64,000 bases of DNA, from NCBI GenBank assembly GCA_016931225.1, contig JAFGFE010000026.1, forward strand, positions 109,317 to 173,316, in the 5' to 3' direction. Of the stretch, positions 45,165-53,745 are shown in pieces. Source of the stretch: Candidatus Zymogenaceae bacterium. GTDB lineage: Bacteria; Desulfobacterota; Zymogenia; Zymogenales; Zymogenaceae. The position numbers and the translations under genes were made by a program. Within the stretch, counting starts at the first letter, position 1; every line of letters begins with the position of its first letter. Under the pieces are notes generated by a model, which was given only the letters and a program-made list of their open reading frames with translations, was not told where the DNA came from and ran no database searches.

Positions 45165-47393
45165 TTATTTGACAAGGATATCAAAGATACCCTCCCAGGA
45201 ATCATCCGGGGGATGTTCAATGAAATATTCACATCGTTTCAGGTACACCGAACTGGGCATGTCCGCTTCATCCAGAGAGAGTATCGCGAGAAACGTCTCT
45301 TTTGCCTTGATGAATTCTCGACCCAGAAAAAGCTTTCGTCCCTCGGCAAAGAGTTTCACCTTCTTTTGGGTCAGCGCATCGGCGTTGTTCCTTTCTTCCA
45401 GCACTTCATAGATAGTGACCGGGGCGTTACGGCCGGGCACCCTGGTGAAGTCCAGCTCCCTGATAAGAAATTCGTCTTCCACTTCCATTTTTGTCTCGTT
45501 GCCGATGATTATTTTCGTGCCGAAGAGCTTATTGATCGGTTCAAAGCGTGAGGCCAGGTTTACCGCATCGCCCATAACGGTATAATCCATCTTCTGAATC
45601 GATCCCAAGTTGCCGACGACCATCGGGCCGGTATTGATGCCGATACGCATGTGTAAGAGCGGGCTGTTTTCCTTTTTCCATTTGTCCCGGAGTTGTTCCA
45701 GACGCTTCTGCATGTAATAGGCGGCCCGGACCGTCTCCCTGGCGTGATGCTGATTCAGGATGGGCGCGCCGAAGAAGGCCATGATGGCGTCACCTTCGTA
45801 CTTGTCGACGGTTCCGTTGAAGGCGAAGATGATCTCCGTCATGACCGTGAAATACTCGTTGAGCATCGTGACGATCTCTTCCGGCTTCATGCGCTCCGAG
45901 ATGAGAGAAAAACCCTCTATGTCCGTGAACATCGCCGTGAGCACCCGTTCTTCACCTCCCAGGTTGAGCCGGGCGGGATTGTCCATCAATTCCTTGATGA
46001 CGGCGGGTGAGAGATACTGGGAGAACGCCCGCTGAATGTAGCGCTTTTTCTGAGATTCCGCGAAGTATTTCGAGGTGGTCACCGACGTATAGACGGCAAA
46101 CAGCGTGAGCGCGGGGTATATGATAAAAATGTTGAGCTGTTGTTCCAAAAGCAGGTATCGATAGCCGAAGAAGTAACCCGTCAGGAGAAGAACCGTCAGC
46201 ACCAGGCCGATAAACGGCCCCAGGCGAAGCAGCGCCAGCCCCGTCAGAAGCCCCAGCAACACGATGATGAGAAGATGTACGGACGCCATCCATCCCGGCA
46301 TGGTGAACATGGTGCCGCTGATGATGTTCTCAATGATGGTGGCGTGAATCTCAACTCCCGGAAACACCGTGCTGACCGGCGTGACCCGGATGTCTCCCAG
46401 GCCTGTTGCGGTGATGCCTACCAGCACGATACCGCCCTCAAGCCTCGTGAGATCGGCGGTTCCTTCCAGGACATCCACCGCACTGATGTGGGGGAAGGTG
46501 CCCCCGGGGCCGAGAAAATGAATCCAGAGGTTTCCGGTATCGTCCGTGGGTATGAACGTATTGCCCAGCTCCACGCCGACAACGCCGTATTCATCGAGTA
46601 AAAGCCTCTCAAAGGGGGCATCCAGAAATCGTTTCGCCATCACCAGGGCGAAGGACGGGTAGTATTCCCCCCGATAATATATCGTCAGAGGGGCGCGGCG
46701 GACCGTTCCATCCGTATCCATGCGGATGTTGATAAATCCGGAGTCCGCCGCCGCTTCCGAAAGGATGGAGATGCTTTCCAGGATGCCTCCGGCCGTCGTC
46801 GCGGCGGGGTAGGGGCTCATGCCCTGGACGATGCCGAAGGGCTCGGCATAGAGCGGATTTTCGGTGTGATAGAGCGGTATACGACTGTCGGTCTCGGTGA
46901 AGAAATGATGCATCGCCACGACGTTTCCCGCGGAGAGAATGGCCCGGGCCAACAGTTCGTCGTCGGAATCGACGTCCCTGTTCTCGATCGTTTCCCTCAG
47001 GGCACGCACGAGATCATCCCCTTGGGGATTATCCGGGCCGAGATATTTGTGGACTATCCTCTCCATCTCTTCCGCGGACGCGATGGTATCGGGGGTCGTC
47101 TCCTCGGGGAAAAACATATCCAGGCCGATCACCCGGGGCGTCCCCGTGTTGATTTCCTCCACCAGTCGGGCCAGGGTCTCCCGGGACCAGGGCCACCGCC
47201 CGATCGCCTTCAGGCTTTTTTCATCCACCGCAACGATTGTGATGGGCGCCTTCGTCGATGTGGTTTCGGCCTTAACGACCAAATCCATCGACTTCAATTC
47301 AAGAATCGTCAGAAACTCCCATCCGAAGATATACATGGTACATATCAGGATGAGCGGAAGAAAAAGAACCAGAGTTTTTGGAATGCGGAGCAT
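45165..47393 (-). CDS. CHASE2-domain adenylate cyclase
   Basis: A 742-residue membrane cyclase. One N-terminal membrane segment (about 7-24), a large extracellular CHASE2 domain (ITIVAVDEKSLKAIGRWPWSRETLARLV, GLDMFFPEE, RRAPLTIYYRGEYYPSFAL), three closely spaced membrane segments (about 360-440), then the class III cyclase domain. The latter has FTDIEGF and DKYEGDAIMAFFGAP with both metal Asp residues, and QKMDYTVMGDAVNLASRFEP with the adenylate-type Lys and Asp. A C-terminal helical tail of about 60 residues follows. It is upstream of and cotranscribed with the FecR gene. The signal sensed is unknown. Confidence 0.93.
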   Translation of the reverse strand: MLRIPKTLVLFLPLILICTMYIFGWEFLTILELKSMDLVVKAETTSTKAPITIVAVDEKSLKAIGRWPWSRETLARLVEEINTGTPRVIGLDMFFPEETTPDTIASAEEMERIVHKYLGPDNPQGDDLVRALRETIENRDVDSDDELLARAILSAGNVVAMHHFFTETDSRIPLYHTENPLYAEPFGIVQGMSPYPAATTAGGILESISILSEAAADSGFINIRMDTDGTVRRAPLTIYYRGEYYPSFALVMAKRFLDAPFERLLLDEYGVVGVELGNTFIPTDDTGNLWIHFLGPGGTFPHISAVDVLEGTADLTRLEGGIVLVGITATGLGDIRVTPVSTVFPGVEIHATIIENIISGTMFTMPGWMASVHLLIIVLLGLLTGLALLRLGPFIGLVLTVLLLTGYFFGYRYLLLEQQLNIFIIYPALTLFAVYTSVTTSKYFAESQKKRYIQRAFSQYLSPAVIKELMDNPARLNLGGEERVLTAMFTDIEGFSLISERMKPEEIVTMLNEYFTVMTEIIFAFNGTVDKYEGDAIMAFFGAPILNQHHARETVRAAYYMQKRLEQLRDKWKKENSPLLHMRIGINTGPMVVGNLGSIQKMDYTVMGDAVNLASRFEPINKLFGTKIIIGNETKMEVEDEFLIRELDFTRVPGRNAPVTIYEVLEERNNADALTQKKVKLFAEGRKLFLGREFIKAKETFLAILSLDEADMPSSVYLKRCEYFIEHPPDDSWEGIFDILVK

Positions 47394-47594
47394 TGGAGAT
47401 AACGCGACATGTCGTTTTATGTGAGTTTTATGTGAAACACACTATAAACGGGATGGAATGAAAAATCAAACGAATAATGAGTGGATATGGATTCCGTCGT
47501 ATCGTTCGCGTGAAGGGAGGGGTATCGGCGACGGCGGGAAACACGAGGTCTTCCGGGGAGGGAGGCGCCTCATGGAGGGTGGACGTTTTTTTGT

Positions 47595-49196
47595 CTATTG
47601 GGAGGGTGAAAGCGAAATGGTCTCATATCGATAAATATAGATGGTTTCATCGTCGGTGCCGGTGAAGGTCGTAAGCAAGACAAATCCGTGTTCCGCCATC
47701 ACCCCGTCCAGGCTTTCCGGTTTCGGCCCCGCCTTGGTATCCCATATCACGAAATCGTATTTGTTCCCCTCCCCGATGGATGTTTCCAACGATTCCAGGG
47801 TCGAGTAGTACGCCGGATTGCTCTCGGCGTAGAACGCCGTTCTCGAATCCGCGATGTACATCAGGATGGATGTGTCCGCACCGAATTCACGGGCGATGTA
47901 CTCTCCTGCATCCCGTTGATACCGGTCGTCCTGTCGATATGGGGAGAGGGAATATATGACGGCGCCACAGAGCCACAGAGAGAGGATCACACAGGAGGTC
48001 CGGCGCGTGAGGAGGCCGGTGCGGGGATATTTTTCCCTCAAGGAATCCGCCCGATTGTTGATGAACGAAAGAAGGTATCTCAAACCCACACCGGACCAGG
48101 GGAGAAGCACCAGCACGACGGGCATGACGTGACGTTTGGAGATGAAGAAGAACGAGGAGACGACGTAGTAAAAAAACACGAAGAAGGCCGCGGCGGAAAC
48201 GGTAAGAAATATCCGCGAGGCAAAGCCGGTATCCGCCGGAGGCTTGACGAAGAGTCCCAGAAGAAACAAAAATAAGAAAATGTCCACGAACGAGCTTCCC
48301 AGCACGCTCAACAGCTCCACGAGGAAAAAAACATACGGGTGACCCGTGACCAGATCAAGGTAGCTGCGCATCCTGCCGGTGTAGTCGGGATTGGAGAGCA
48401 GCATATCGGCGTAGGCGTCGGGAACGGTGGGGATGAGGTCGTGGAAGAACGTTGTGATATCGGTGTTGATGAAACAGCTCTCTATCCCGACAAAATGCCA
48501 GAAGAGCACGGCCCCCACCAGGGGGATCGGTATCAGAAACAGGCCCAGATGGAGAACGATGCGCCTCTTCGATATCCCTGCGGCGATTCCCATCGAGAGG
48601 GCTCCGATTGCCGCAACGGGCACGGCGATTACGCCGAAAAAACGCATGAGAATGGCGCCCCACGCCACCACGCCCGCGAAGAGAGAGATAATCGGGCTGT
48701 CTTTCTCCATGCCCCGATGGGCCAGGGCCAGCCCGGAAAGGATGAAAAAGAAGAGCCCCGTGTCTTTCAATACCTCGGCGGAATAGCGCATAAGCAGCGG
48801 ATGGACACTCAACAGAAAGAGCGTCATCAGGGCCGTCTCCTTATCGAAGGCGGCACGGGCCAGGTAGAGGACCGGGATAAACGAGAGACAGCCGAAGATG
48901 AGAGAGGTAATCTGCCCCGAGATGACATAATCGCCCACGACCAGGTGAACAAGGTGGATGAATATCGGGTAAATCGTCAGGTTCGGATTGAAACCGCCGC
49001 CGAAATATGCCGTTATGCCGTTCTCGGCGATGGATTGGGCGAGTCTGACGTACCCGGGGCTGTCCGGCGAGATAATGGCCATGGTGGAAAGCATGATCCC
49101 CCGCAGCAGGACGGCGGCGGCGGCGAGCGACCAGAAGAGGATTCTCGTCGTTTTTTCACTGAAGAGATCTCTTTCAATGGTCAGAGGACGCTTCAT
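47595..49196 (-). CDS. GT39-type membrane glycosyltransferase
   Basis: A 533-residue polytopic membrane protein of the dolichyl-phosphate-mannose mannosyltransferase/ArnT superfamily (PMT_2). The first periplasmic loop has the acidic motif SPDSPGYVRLAQSIAENG, expected to bind the lipid-linked sugar. About a dozen hydrophobic segments follow, for example the block around residues 110-125 (RAAFDKETALMTLFLLSVHP). The C-terminal 120 residues form a soluble periplasmic domain. These enzymes move sugar from a polyprenyl carrier to lipid A, glycan or protein; the acceptor is unknown. Start at ATG 49196 follows AAAGGGA. It is a single gene upstream of the cyclase by about 200 bases. Confidence 0.85.
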   Translation of the reverse strand: MKRPLTIERDLFSEKTTRILFWSLAAAAVLLRGIMLSTMAIISPDSPGYVRLAQSIAENGITAYFGGGFNPNLTIYPIFIHLVHLVVGDYVISGQITSLIFGCLSFIPVLYLARAAFDKETALMTLFLLSVHPLLMRYSAEVLKDTGLFFFILSGLALAHRGMEKDSPIISLFAGVVAWGAILMRFFGVIAVPVAAIGALSMGIAAGISKRRIVLHLGLFLIPIPLVGAVLFWHFVGIESCFINTDITTFFHDLIPTVPDAYADMLLSNPDYTGRMRSYLDLVTGHPYVFFLVELLSVLGSSFVDIFLFLFLLGLFVKPPADTGFASRIFLTVSAAAFFVFFYYVVSSFFFISKRHVMPVVLVLLPWSGVGLRYLLSFINNRADSLREKYPRTGLLTRRTSCVILSLWLCGAVIYSLSPYRQDDRYQRDAGEYIAREFGADTSILMYIADSRTAFYAESNPAYYSTLESLETSIGEGNKYDFVIWDTKAGPKPESLDGVMAEHGFVLLTTFTGTDDETIYIYRYETISLSPSQ

Positions 49197-49347
49197 CACA
49201 CAATGTCCCTTTCTAAATACACGGGAAACATGCTCGGGAGAAGAATGGAAATCATACTACTCCACCACGCGGAGGTCTGTCAAGGGCATTTAAGGGAGGG
49301 GAGGAGTAGGAAACAGCGGCGGAGACGCATGAATAAGTAAAAAGTTA

Positions 49348-49376
49348 TTGCATCCATCCGGTCATTTGGTCATAAT
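49348..49376 (+). promoter_or_regulatory. promoter immediately before the second CHASE2 cyclase
   Basis: TTGCAT (49348-49353) and CATAAT (49371-49376) are 17 bases apart. Transcription would start near 49383, which is the GTG start codon itself. Confidence 0.5.
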
Positions 49377-49382
49377 AGAGCC

Positions 49383-51356
49383 GTGAGAATCATCGAAAAG
49401 AAAAAAACCATCCCCTATCGGATGCTCTCCGGCGGTATTGTGGGCGTCTGTGTGTTTTTTCTCGTCCTGGCCCTGTACCTTTTCGGTCTCATTACCACCA
49501 TCGAGAGAAAAACCCAGGATTTCAGATTTCGCATTGCGTCGAGACCCCAGGCCGTCGATGAGGATATCGTCATCATCACCGTTGACGAGGAGAGTCTTCA
49601 GTTTTATCGTGAAGACCTGGGCACCTGGCCCTGGCCCCGGGAAATCTTCGGGGCGCTCGTGGAATATCTCAAAAGGGGGAACGCGCAGATCATCGTTTTT
49701 GACATGATCTTTGCGGAGCCGGACGTAATGAATCCCGCATCGGATGCGGCGTTTGCACGCTCCCTGGAGGGGGAAACCCCGGTGCTGTTTTCTCTGGTGT
49801 TTCGTGAAACCGATGGAGAATCAATGGCGCCGAGCTATGAAGCCCTGATGCAGGGAGAAATTCTGAAGGACCGTTTTTCCCTCTCGGTCTTCAATGAATC
49901 ACCGGTTTCATTCGGTGAGTATTCCTCGGTGACGCTGCCCTATCTCTCGATCCTCGCGAGCGCCTCCGGCGTTGGATCGATCAATTACGTGGCCGATCCG
50001 GACGGCCCGTCCCGGGGCGTCTATCCGCTGTTTCTCTACAACGGCGCGTATTATCCGTCCCTCTCCCTGGCCTCGGCCCTGGCTGCATGCGGGTATCGAC
50101 CGGAGGACGTCGAGATAACCCTCGATAACGATCGCACCCTACACGCGGGCGGTCTGGAGATACCGCTTCTTCCCGACGGTCGCATGTCCATCAAGTGGCA
50201 CGGGCCCTACGGCACCTATCAATACTACAGGATCGGGGATATTATAGAGTCGATGCTCGCCCTTTCCCGGGACGAGACGCCCCGTATCGATCCACAGACC
50301 TTCTCGGGCAAAATCGTCGTTGTCGGGACCACCGCCGTCTCCCTGTTCGATCTCAGGGCCATGCCCTTTTCTCCGGTGTATCCCGGCGTGGAACTCAACG
50401 CTACGGCCATAGATAATATCATCAACAACGATTTCATCCGGCATACATCCCGATGGTGTACGATTCTGATTCTCTTCGCCTCGTCGCTCTTGATCTCGCT
50501 TTTCTCCATACGGTTCGCCTCTCCCGGACTGAGCATCGCCTTTTTCCTGATCTGCTTCGGACTTCTGACGTCGGCGGTTGTCTATTTTTTCACTTTTTTC
50601 GACCTGATGGTGGAATATGTGGCGCCGGCGACGACACTGTTTCTCTCGTTTACCGCCTCGATGGTCTTCAACTACATCACAGAAGGCCGGACGAAGCGGA
50701 AATTCAAGGAGGCGTTCGCTAAATACGTCTCACCCCACGTTGCCGATGAAATCAGCAGAAACCTCGGGGAACTGAACGTCGATGCCGGGGAGCGGACGGA
50801 GATCAGCATCCTGTTCTGCGATATCAGGGATTTCACCGTTATGAGCGAGAACCTCCCTCCCGAAGAGGTCGTGAGAATACTCAATCGATATTTCAGCTTC
50901 ATGGTGGAGGTGATCTTCGCCCACGGGGGAACCCTGGATAAATACATGGGAGACGGTATCATGGCGTTCTTCGGCGCTCCGAAGCACGACCCGAACCATG
51001 CCCGAAACGCCTGCCGGGCGGCCCTGGCCATGCAGCGGGAGCTCAGACGCCTCAACCTGGTTATGGAATGGGAGGGCGTCCCGCCGCTTTCCATTGGGGT
51101 GGGCGTCAATACCGGAGAGGCGGTCGTGGGCAATATCGGCACCGACAGGCGTATGGAATACACCGCCATCGGGGACCATGTTAACCTCGCCGCCCGGCTG
51201 GAAGTGCTCAACAAGGAATTCAAAACCGGAGTGATCATCAGCGAATTCACCCTGAAAAAGGCGGGGGACGTCGTGGTTCGGGATCTGGGCGAGGTGGGGA
51301 TCCGGGGAAAACGGGAGCCGGTACGGATCTATGAGCTGATCGACGAACACGGGTGA
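49383..51356 (+). CDS. CHASE2-domain adenylate cyclase (second copy)
   Basis: A 657-residue paralogue of the cyclase at 45165, with the same order: N-terminal membrane segment (about 18-38), CHASE2 domain (DIVIITVDEESLQFYREDLGTWPWPREIF, FDMIFAEPD, GVYPLFLYNGAYYPSLSLA) and three membrane segments (about 355-435). The cyclase domain follows with FCDIRDF and DKYMGDGIMAFFGAP (both metal Asp) and RRMEYTAIGDHVNLAARLE. Here the adenine-contact Lys is replaced by Arg and the partner Asp is kept, so ATP is likely but less certain. It lacks a C-terminal tail and has no FecR partner. The GTG start has no ribosome site. Confidence 0.9.
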   Translation: MRIIEKKKTIPYRMLSGGIVGVCVFFLVLALYLFGLITTIERKTQDFRFRIASRPQAVDEDIVIITVDEESLQFYREDLGTWPWPREIFGALVEYLKRGNAQIIVFDMIFAEPDVMNPASDAAFARSLEGETPVLFSLVFRETDGESMAPSYEALMQGEILKDRFSLSVFNESPVSFGEYSSVTLPYLSILASASGVGSINYVADPDGPSRGVYPLFLYNGAYYPSLSLASALAACGYRPEDVEITLDNDRTLHAGGLEIPLLPDGRMSIKWHGPYGTYQYYRIGDIIESMLALSRDETPRIDPQTFSGKIVVVGTTAVSLFDLRAMPFSPVYPGVELNATAIDNIINNDFIRHTSRWCTILILFASSLLISLFSIRFASPGLSIAFFLICFGLLTSAVVYFFTFFDLMVEYVAPATTLFLSFTASMVFNYITEGRTKRKFKEAFAKYVSPHVADEISRNLGELNVDAGERTEISILFCDIRDFTVMSENLPPEEVVRILNRYFSFMVEVIFAHGGTLDKYMGDGIMAFFGAPKHDPNHARNACRAALAMQRELRRLNLVMEWEGVPPLSIGVGVNTGEAVVGNIGTDRRMEYTAIGDHVNLAARLEVLNKEFKTGVIISEFTLKKAGDVVVRDLGEVGIRGKREPVRIYELIDEHG

Positions 51357-51361
51357 GGGAG

Positions 51362-52093
51362 ATGACGAGATTCTTTTGTGACCGTGAGCTTGAACCGGGA
51401 GACACCGTCGATCTGAACGATGAAGAGAGTCATCATCTTCTGGTCGTGCTCCGGGCGGGCACAGGCGATCGGGTGCTGCTGGCGGACGGTGCCGGCCGGG
51501 AATGGACCGCCGTTGTTGAGAAGAGAGGGTCGAGCCGGGCGCACCTTACGGTCGAGGAGCTTTCCCGGGAGTCGGAGATGTGTCCCTTCGAGCTGTATCT
51601 CTATCCCGGCCTCTTAAAGGGAAAGAAGCTGGAGCGTGTCGTCCGGGATGCGGTGGAGCTGGGGGTGTCGGCCGTCGTTCCCTGTGTGACCGCAAGAAGT
51701 ATATCCCGGGACATGAGCGATGTAAAAAAAACGCGGCTTGAGGCGATCGCTCGGGAAGAATCGAAGCTCACACGAAGAAACAGGGCCATGGCCGTTTTAG
51801 ACGTCGTTGACTTTACGGGTGCGGTGAGGGATGCGCCGGGGATGAAGCTCTTCGTGTGGGAGGAGGCGAACGATTTTCTGGGTGACCGCCTGGAGGAAGT
51901 CGGCGGACCACGGGAAAAGGTGAGCGTGTTTACCGGCCCCGAGGGCGGGTTTTCCCCCGAAGAGGCCGTTCTGGCCGGGGAGGCCGGGTGCCTTGCCGTG
52001 AGCCTCGGAGACCGCATCCTCAGGGCGGAAACGGCGCCCGGGGTGACGGTGACGATGATTCAGTATGCATGGGGAGGATTTGTCCGCACATGA
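51362..52093 (+). CDS. rsmE: 16S rRNA (uracil-1498-N3)-methyltransferase
   Basis: A SPOUT-fold rRNA methyltransferase of 243 residues. The N-terminal PUA-like domain (MTRFFCDRELEPGD, ESHHLLVVLRAGTGDRV) is followed by the knotted domain with VFTGPEGGFSPEE and SLGDRILRAETAPGVTVTMIQYA, the SAM-binding signatures. The usual central EQ-x-R motif reads REESKLTRRN, a departure from the family pattern. I choose ATG 51362; a GTG at 51353 overlapping the cyclase stop is an alternative start. Its stop overlaps the RDD gene by ATGA. Confidence 0.93.
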   Translation: MTRFFCDRELEPGDTVDLNDEESHHLLVVLRAGTGDRVLLADGAGREWTAVVEKRGSSRAHLTVEELSRESEMCPFELYLYPGLLKGKKLERVVRDAVELGVSAVVPCVTARSISRDMSDVKKTRLEAIAREESKLTRRNRAMAVLDVVDFTGAVRDAPGMKLFVWEEANDFLGDRLEEVGGPREKVSVFTGPEGGFSPEEAVLAGEAGCLAVSLGDRILRAETAPGVTVTMIQYAWGGFVRT

Positions 52094-52734
52094 AGTGCCC
52101 CAACTGCGGATATAATACCGTTGACCGAACTCATCGGTGCCCCCGGTGTAATACATTGATTGTCTACGGTCGGGACGGCATGGTTTCCGGGAAATACCAC
52201 ACGACAACGATTGAGGCCCGGGGCGCCGGAGTCTCCGGTCGAGGGACCACACACGCTTCGTCACGAACGGGCAAAACCATCGTCCGGGCGGGATTTGTCA
52301 TCCGGACGGTTGCATTCTGTATTGATATGCTTCTGCTCGTCATGGTGATGGGTATCATCGCCGCGGGCGTGGGTATTTTTTTGGGGTATTATACCGGATT
52401 CGTCGAAGACATCATCACCAGCGAGGGGTTCGACAGTCTGAAGGAATTCATTCCATACATACGACGCATCGCACTTTCCATGCTGGCCTTTCCTCCCCTC
52501 TATATGATTCTGCTGACCGCCGTATTCGGTCAGACATTGGGTAAAATGATCGTCGGCATCCGTGTGGTCAGGACGGACGGCTCCCGGGTGGGACTTTTGA
52601 TTTCAACTCTTCGATTTTTCTGTTATATTATTTCCGGTGGGTTGTTGTGTGTCGGTTTTTTGTGGGTGATCTGGGATGAAAATCGTCAAGCGTGGCACGA
52701 CATGCTCGCGGATACGATGGTCGTTCGCCTGTAG
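52090..52734 (+). CDS. RDD-family membrane protein with zinc ribbon
   Basis: A 214-residue protein. The N-terminus has a zinc-ribbon pair CPNCGY...CPRCN (Cys3, Cys6, Cys17, Cys20), followed by a linker of about 40 residues. The RDD domain comes next with three membrane segments (IRTVAFCIDMLLLVMVMGIIAAG, SMLAFPPLYMILLTAVFG, FFCYIISGGLLCVGFLWVIW). The RDD-type GKMIVGIRVVRTDG and QAWHDMLADTMVV motifs are present, although the first Arg-Asp is spread as R-x5-D. RDD proteins are suspected transporters. ATG 52090 overlaps the rsmE stop, so expression is coupled. Confidence 0.87.
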   Translation: MKCPNCGYNTVDRTHRCPRCNTLIVYGRDGMVSGKYHTTTIEARGAGVSGRGTTHASSRTGKTIVRAGFVIRTVAFCIDMLLLVMVMGIIAAGVGIFLGYYTGFVEDIITSEGFDSLKEFIPYIRRIALSMLAFPPLYMILLTAVFGQTLGKMIVGIRVVRTDGSRVGLLISTLRFFCYIISGGLLCVGFLWVIWDENRQAWHDMLADTMVVRL

Positions 52735-52799
52735 GAGGGATGTGGGATGGAGAGAAGCGCGTACCGTCTGTTTTTGTGTTGTCATCCAGGAGGTGTGAT

Positions 52800-53561
52800 A
52801 TGGAAAACTTCCAGCATATGAAAATCGAGGTTGACGGGCATTTGGCGGTCCTAACCCTGAACCGACCGGAGAAGATGAACGCCTTCGGGAAGACCCTGAT
52901 AGACGAGGCGGCGAGGGCCGTTGATCTTTTGACGGTGATGAAAGAGGTACGGGTGGTTATTTGTACCGGCGCCGGGGGGAATTTCTGTACCGGTCTTGAC
53001 ATCGAGGACATGGTGGCGGTGGACAAAAACGAAGGGCTGCGGCTCATCCGGGCGGTGGCGAAGATCCTTGAGGCCGTCTATACATCCAGGAAAATCACCA
53101 TCGCCGCCATCGAGGGGTACTGCCTCGCCGGGGGGATGAACCTTGCGCTTTCGAATGATATTCTCGTTTCATCGGACAAGGCGGTGTTCGGACAGCCGGA
53201 AATCAACTTCTCGTTCATGCCCGGGGTGATACGGCTCTGGCGGTACGCGGGCCTCATTCGGGCGAAATACATGGCGCTGACGGGAGACCTTTTTTCCGCC
53301 AAAGAGGTAAAGGACTGGGGATTCATCTCAAAGATGGTCCCGGCGGGAAAGGCGCTGGAGGAGGCCAGGAAACTGGCCGAGAAACTGCTGGATAAGCCTC
53401 ACTCATCCCTTCGTACCGTCAAAATGATGTTTACCGACGTGATGGAGATGGATTTCGAGGAAGCGAGCCGGCGGGAGCGGGAGGGGTTTCTGGACCTCTT
53501 CCAGAGCGGGGAGCGGAAACGACGCATGGAGGAGTTTATCACCATGAGAAAGAAGCTCTGA
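52800..53561 (+). CDS. enoyl-CoA hydratase/isomerase family protein
   Basis: A 253-residue crotonase-fold protein. The oxyanion-hole segments are CTGAGGNFCTGLDIEDM and AAIEGYCLAGGMNLALSNDIL. Of the two hydratase glutamates, the first position (normally Glu in the GGGCEL-type motif) is Asn or Met here (GGMNLAL), while the second is kept (FGQPEINFSF). A simple hydratase reaction is therefore doubtful; isomerase, hydrolase or another crotonase reaction is possible. The start at 52800 follows a strong GGAGGTG. It is 65 bases downstream of the RDD gene and converges with radA. Confidence 0.88.
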   Translation: MENFQHMKIEVDGHLAVLTLNRPEKMNAFGKTLIDEAARAVDLLTVMKEVRVVICTGAGGNFCTGLDIEDMVAVDKNEGLRLIRAVAKILEAVYTSRKITIAAIEGYCLAGGMNLALSNDILVSSDKAVFGQPEINFSFMPGVIRLWRYAGLIRAKYMALTGDLFSAKEVKDWGFISKMVPAGKALEEARKLAEKLLDKPHSSLRTVKMMFTDVMEMDFEEASRREREGFLDLFQSGERKRRMEEFITMRKKL

Positions 53562-53745
53562 AGGGCCGGCTCTTTTGTCATGCGTGAAAGTGATTGATAT
53601 CGAGATACCGTTTCCACAGGCGGCGTTTCCCTTCATCGGAGGGCGCCTGGGCGAAACGCCTCGACGCGATTTGATACGGTACCCGGCGGCATATCGTCCG
53701 GCGACGGGGATACGCCCGTTCCACGGCACAAGGGAAAAAACGTTG

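Noticed and set aside
53622..53660. 8-bp inverted repeat GGCGTTTC/GAAACGCC between the enoyl-CoA hydratase-like gene and radA
   Set aside because: The loop of 23 bases is long and there is no T run on either side, so it is not a convincing terminator.
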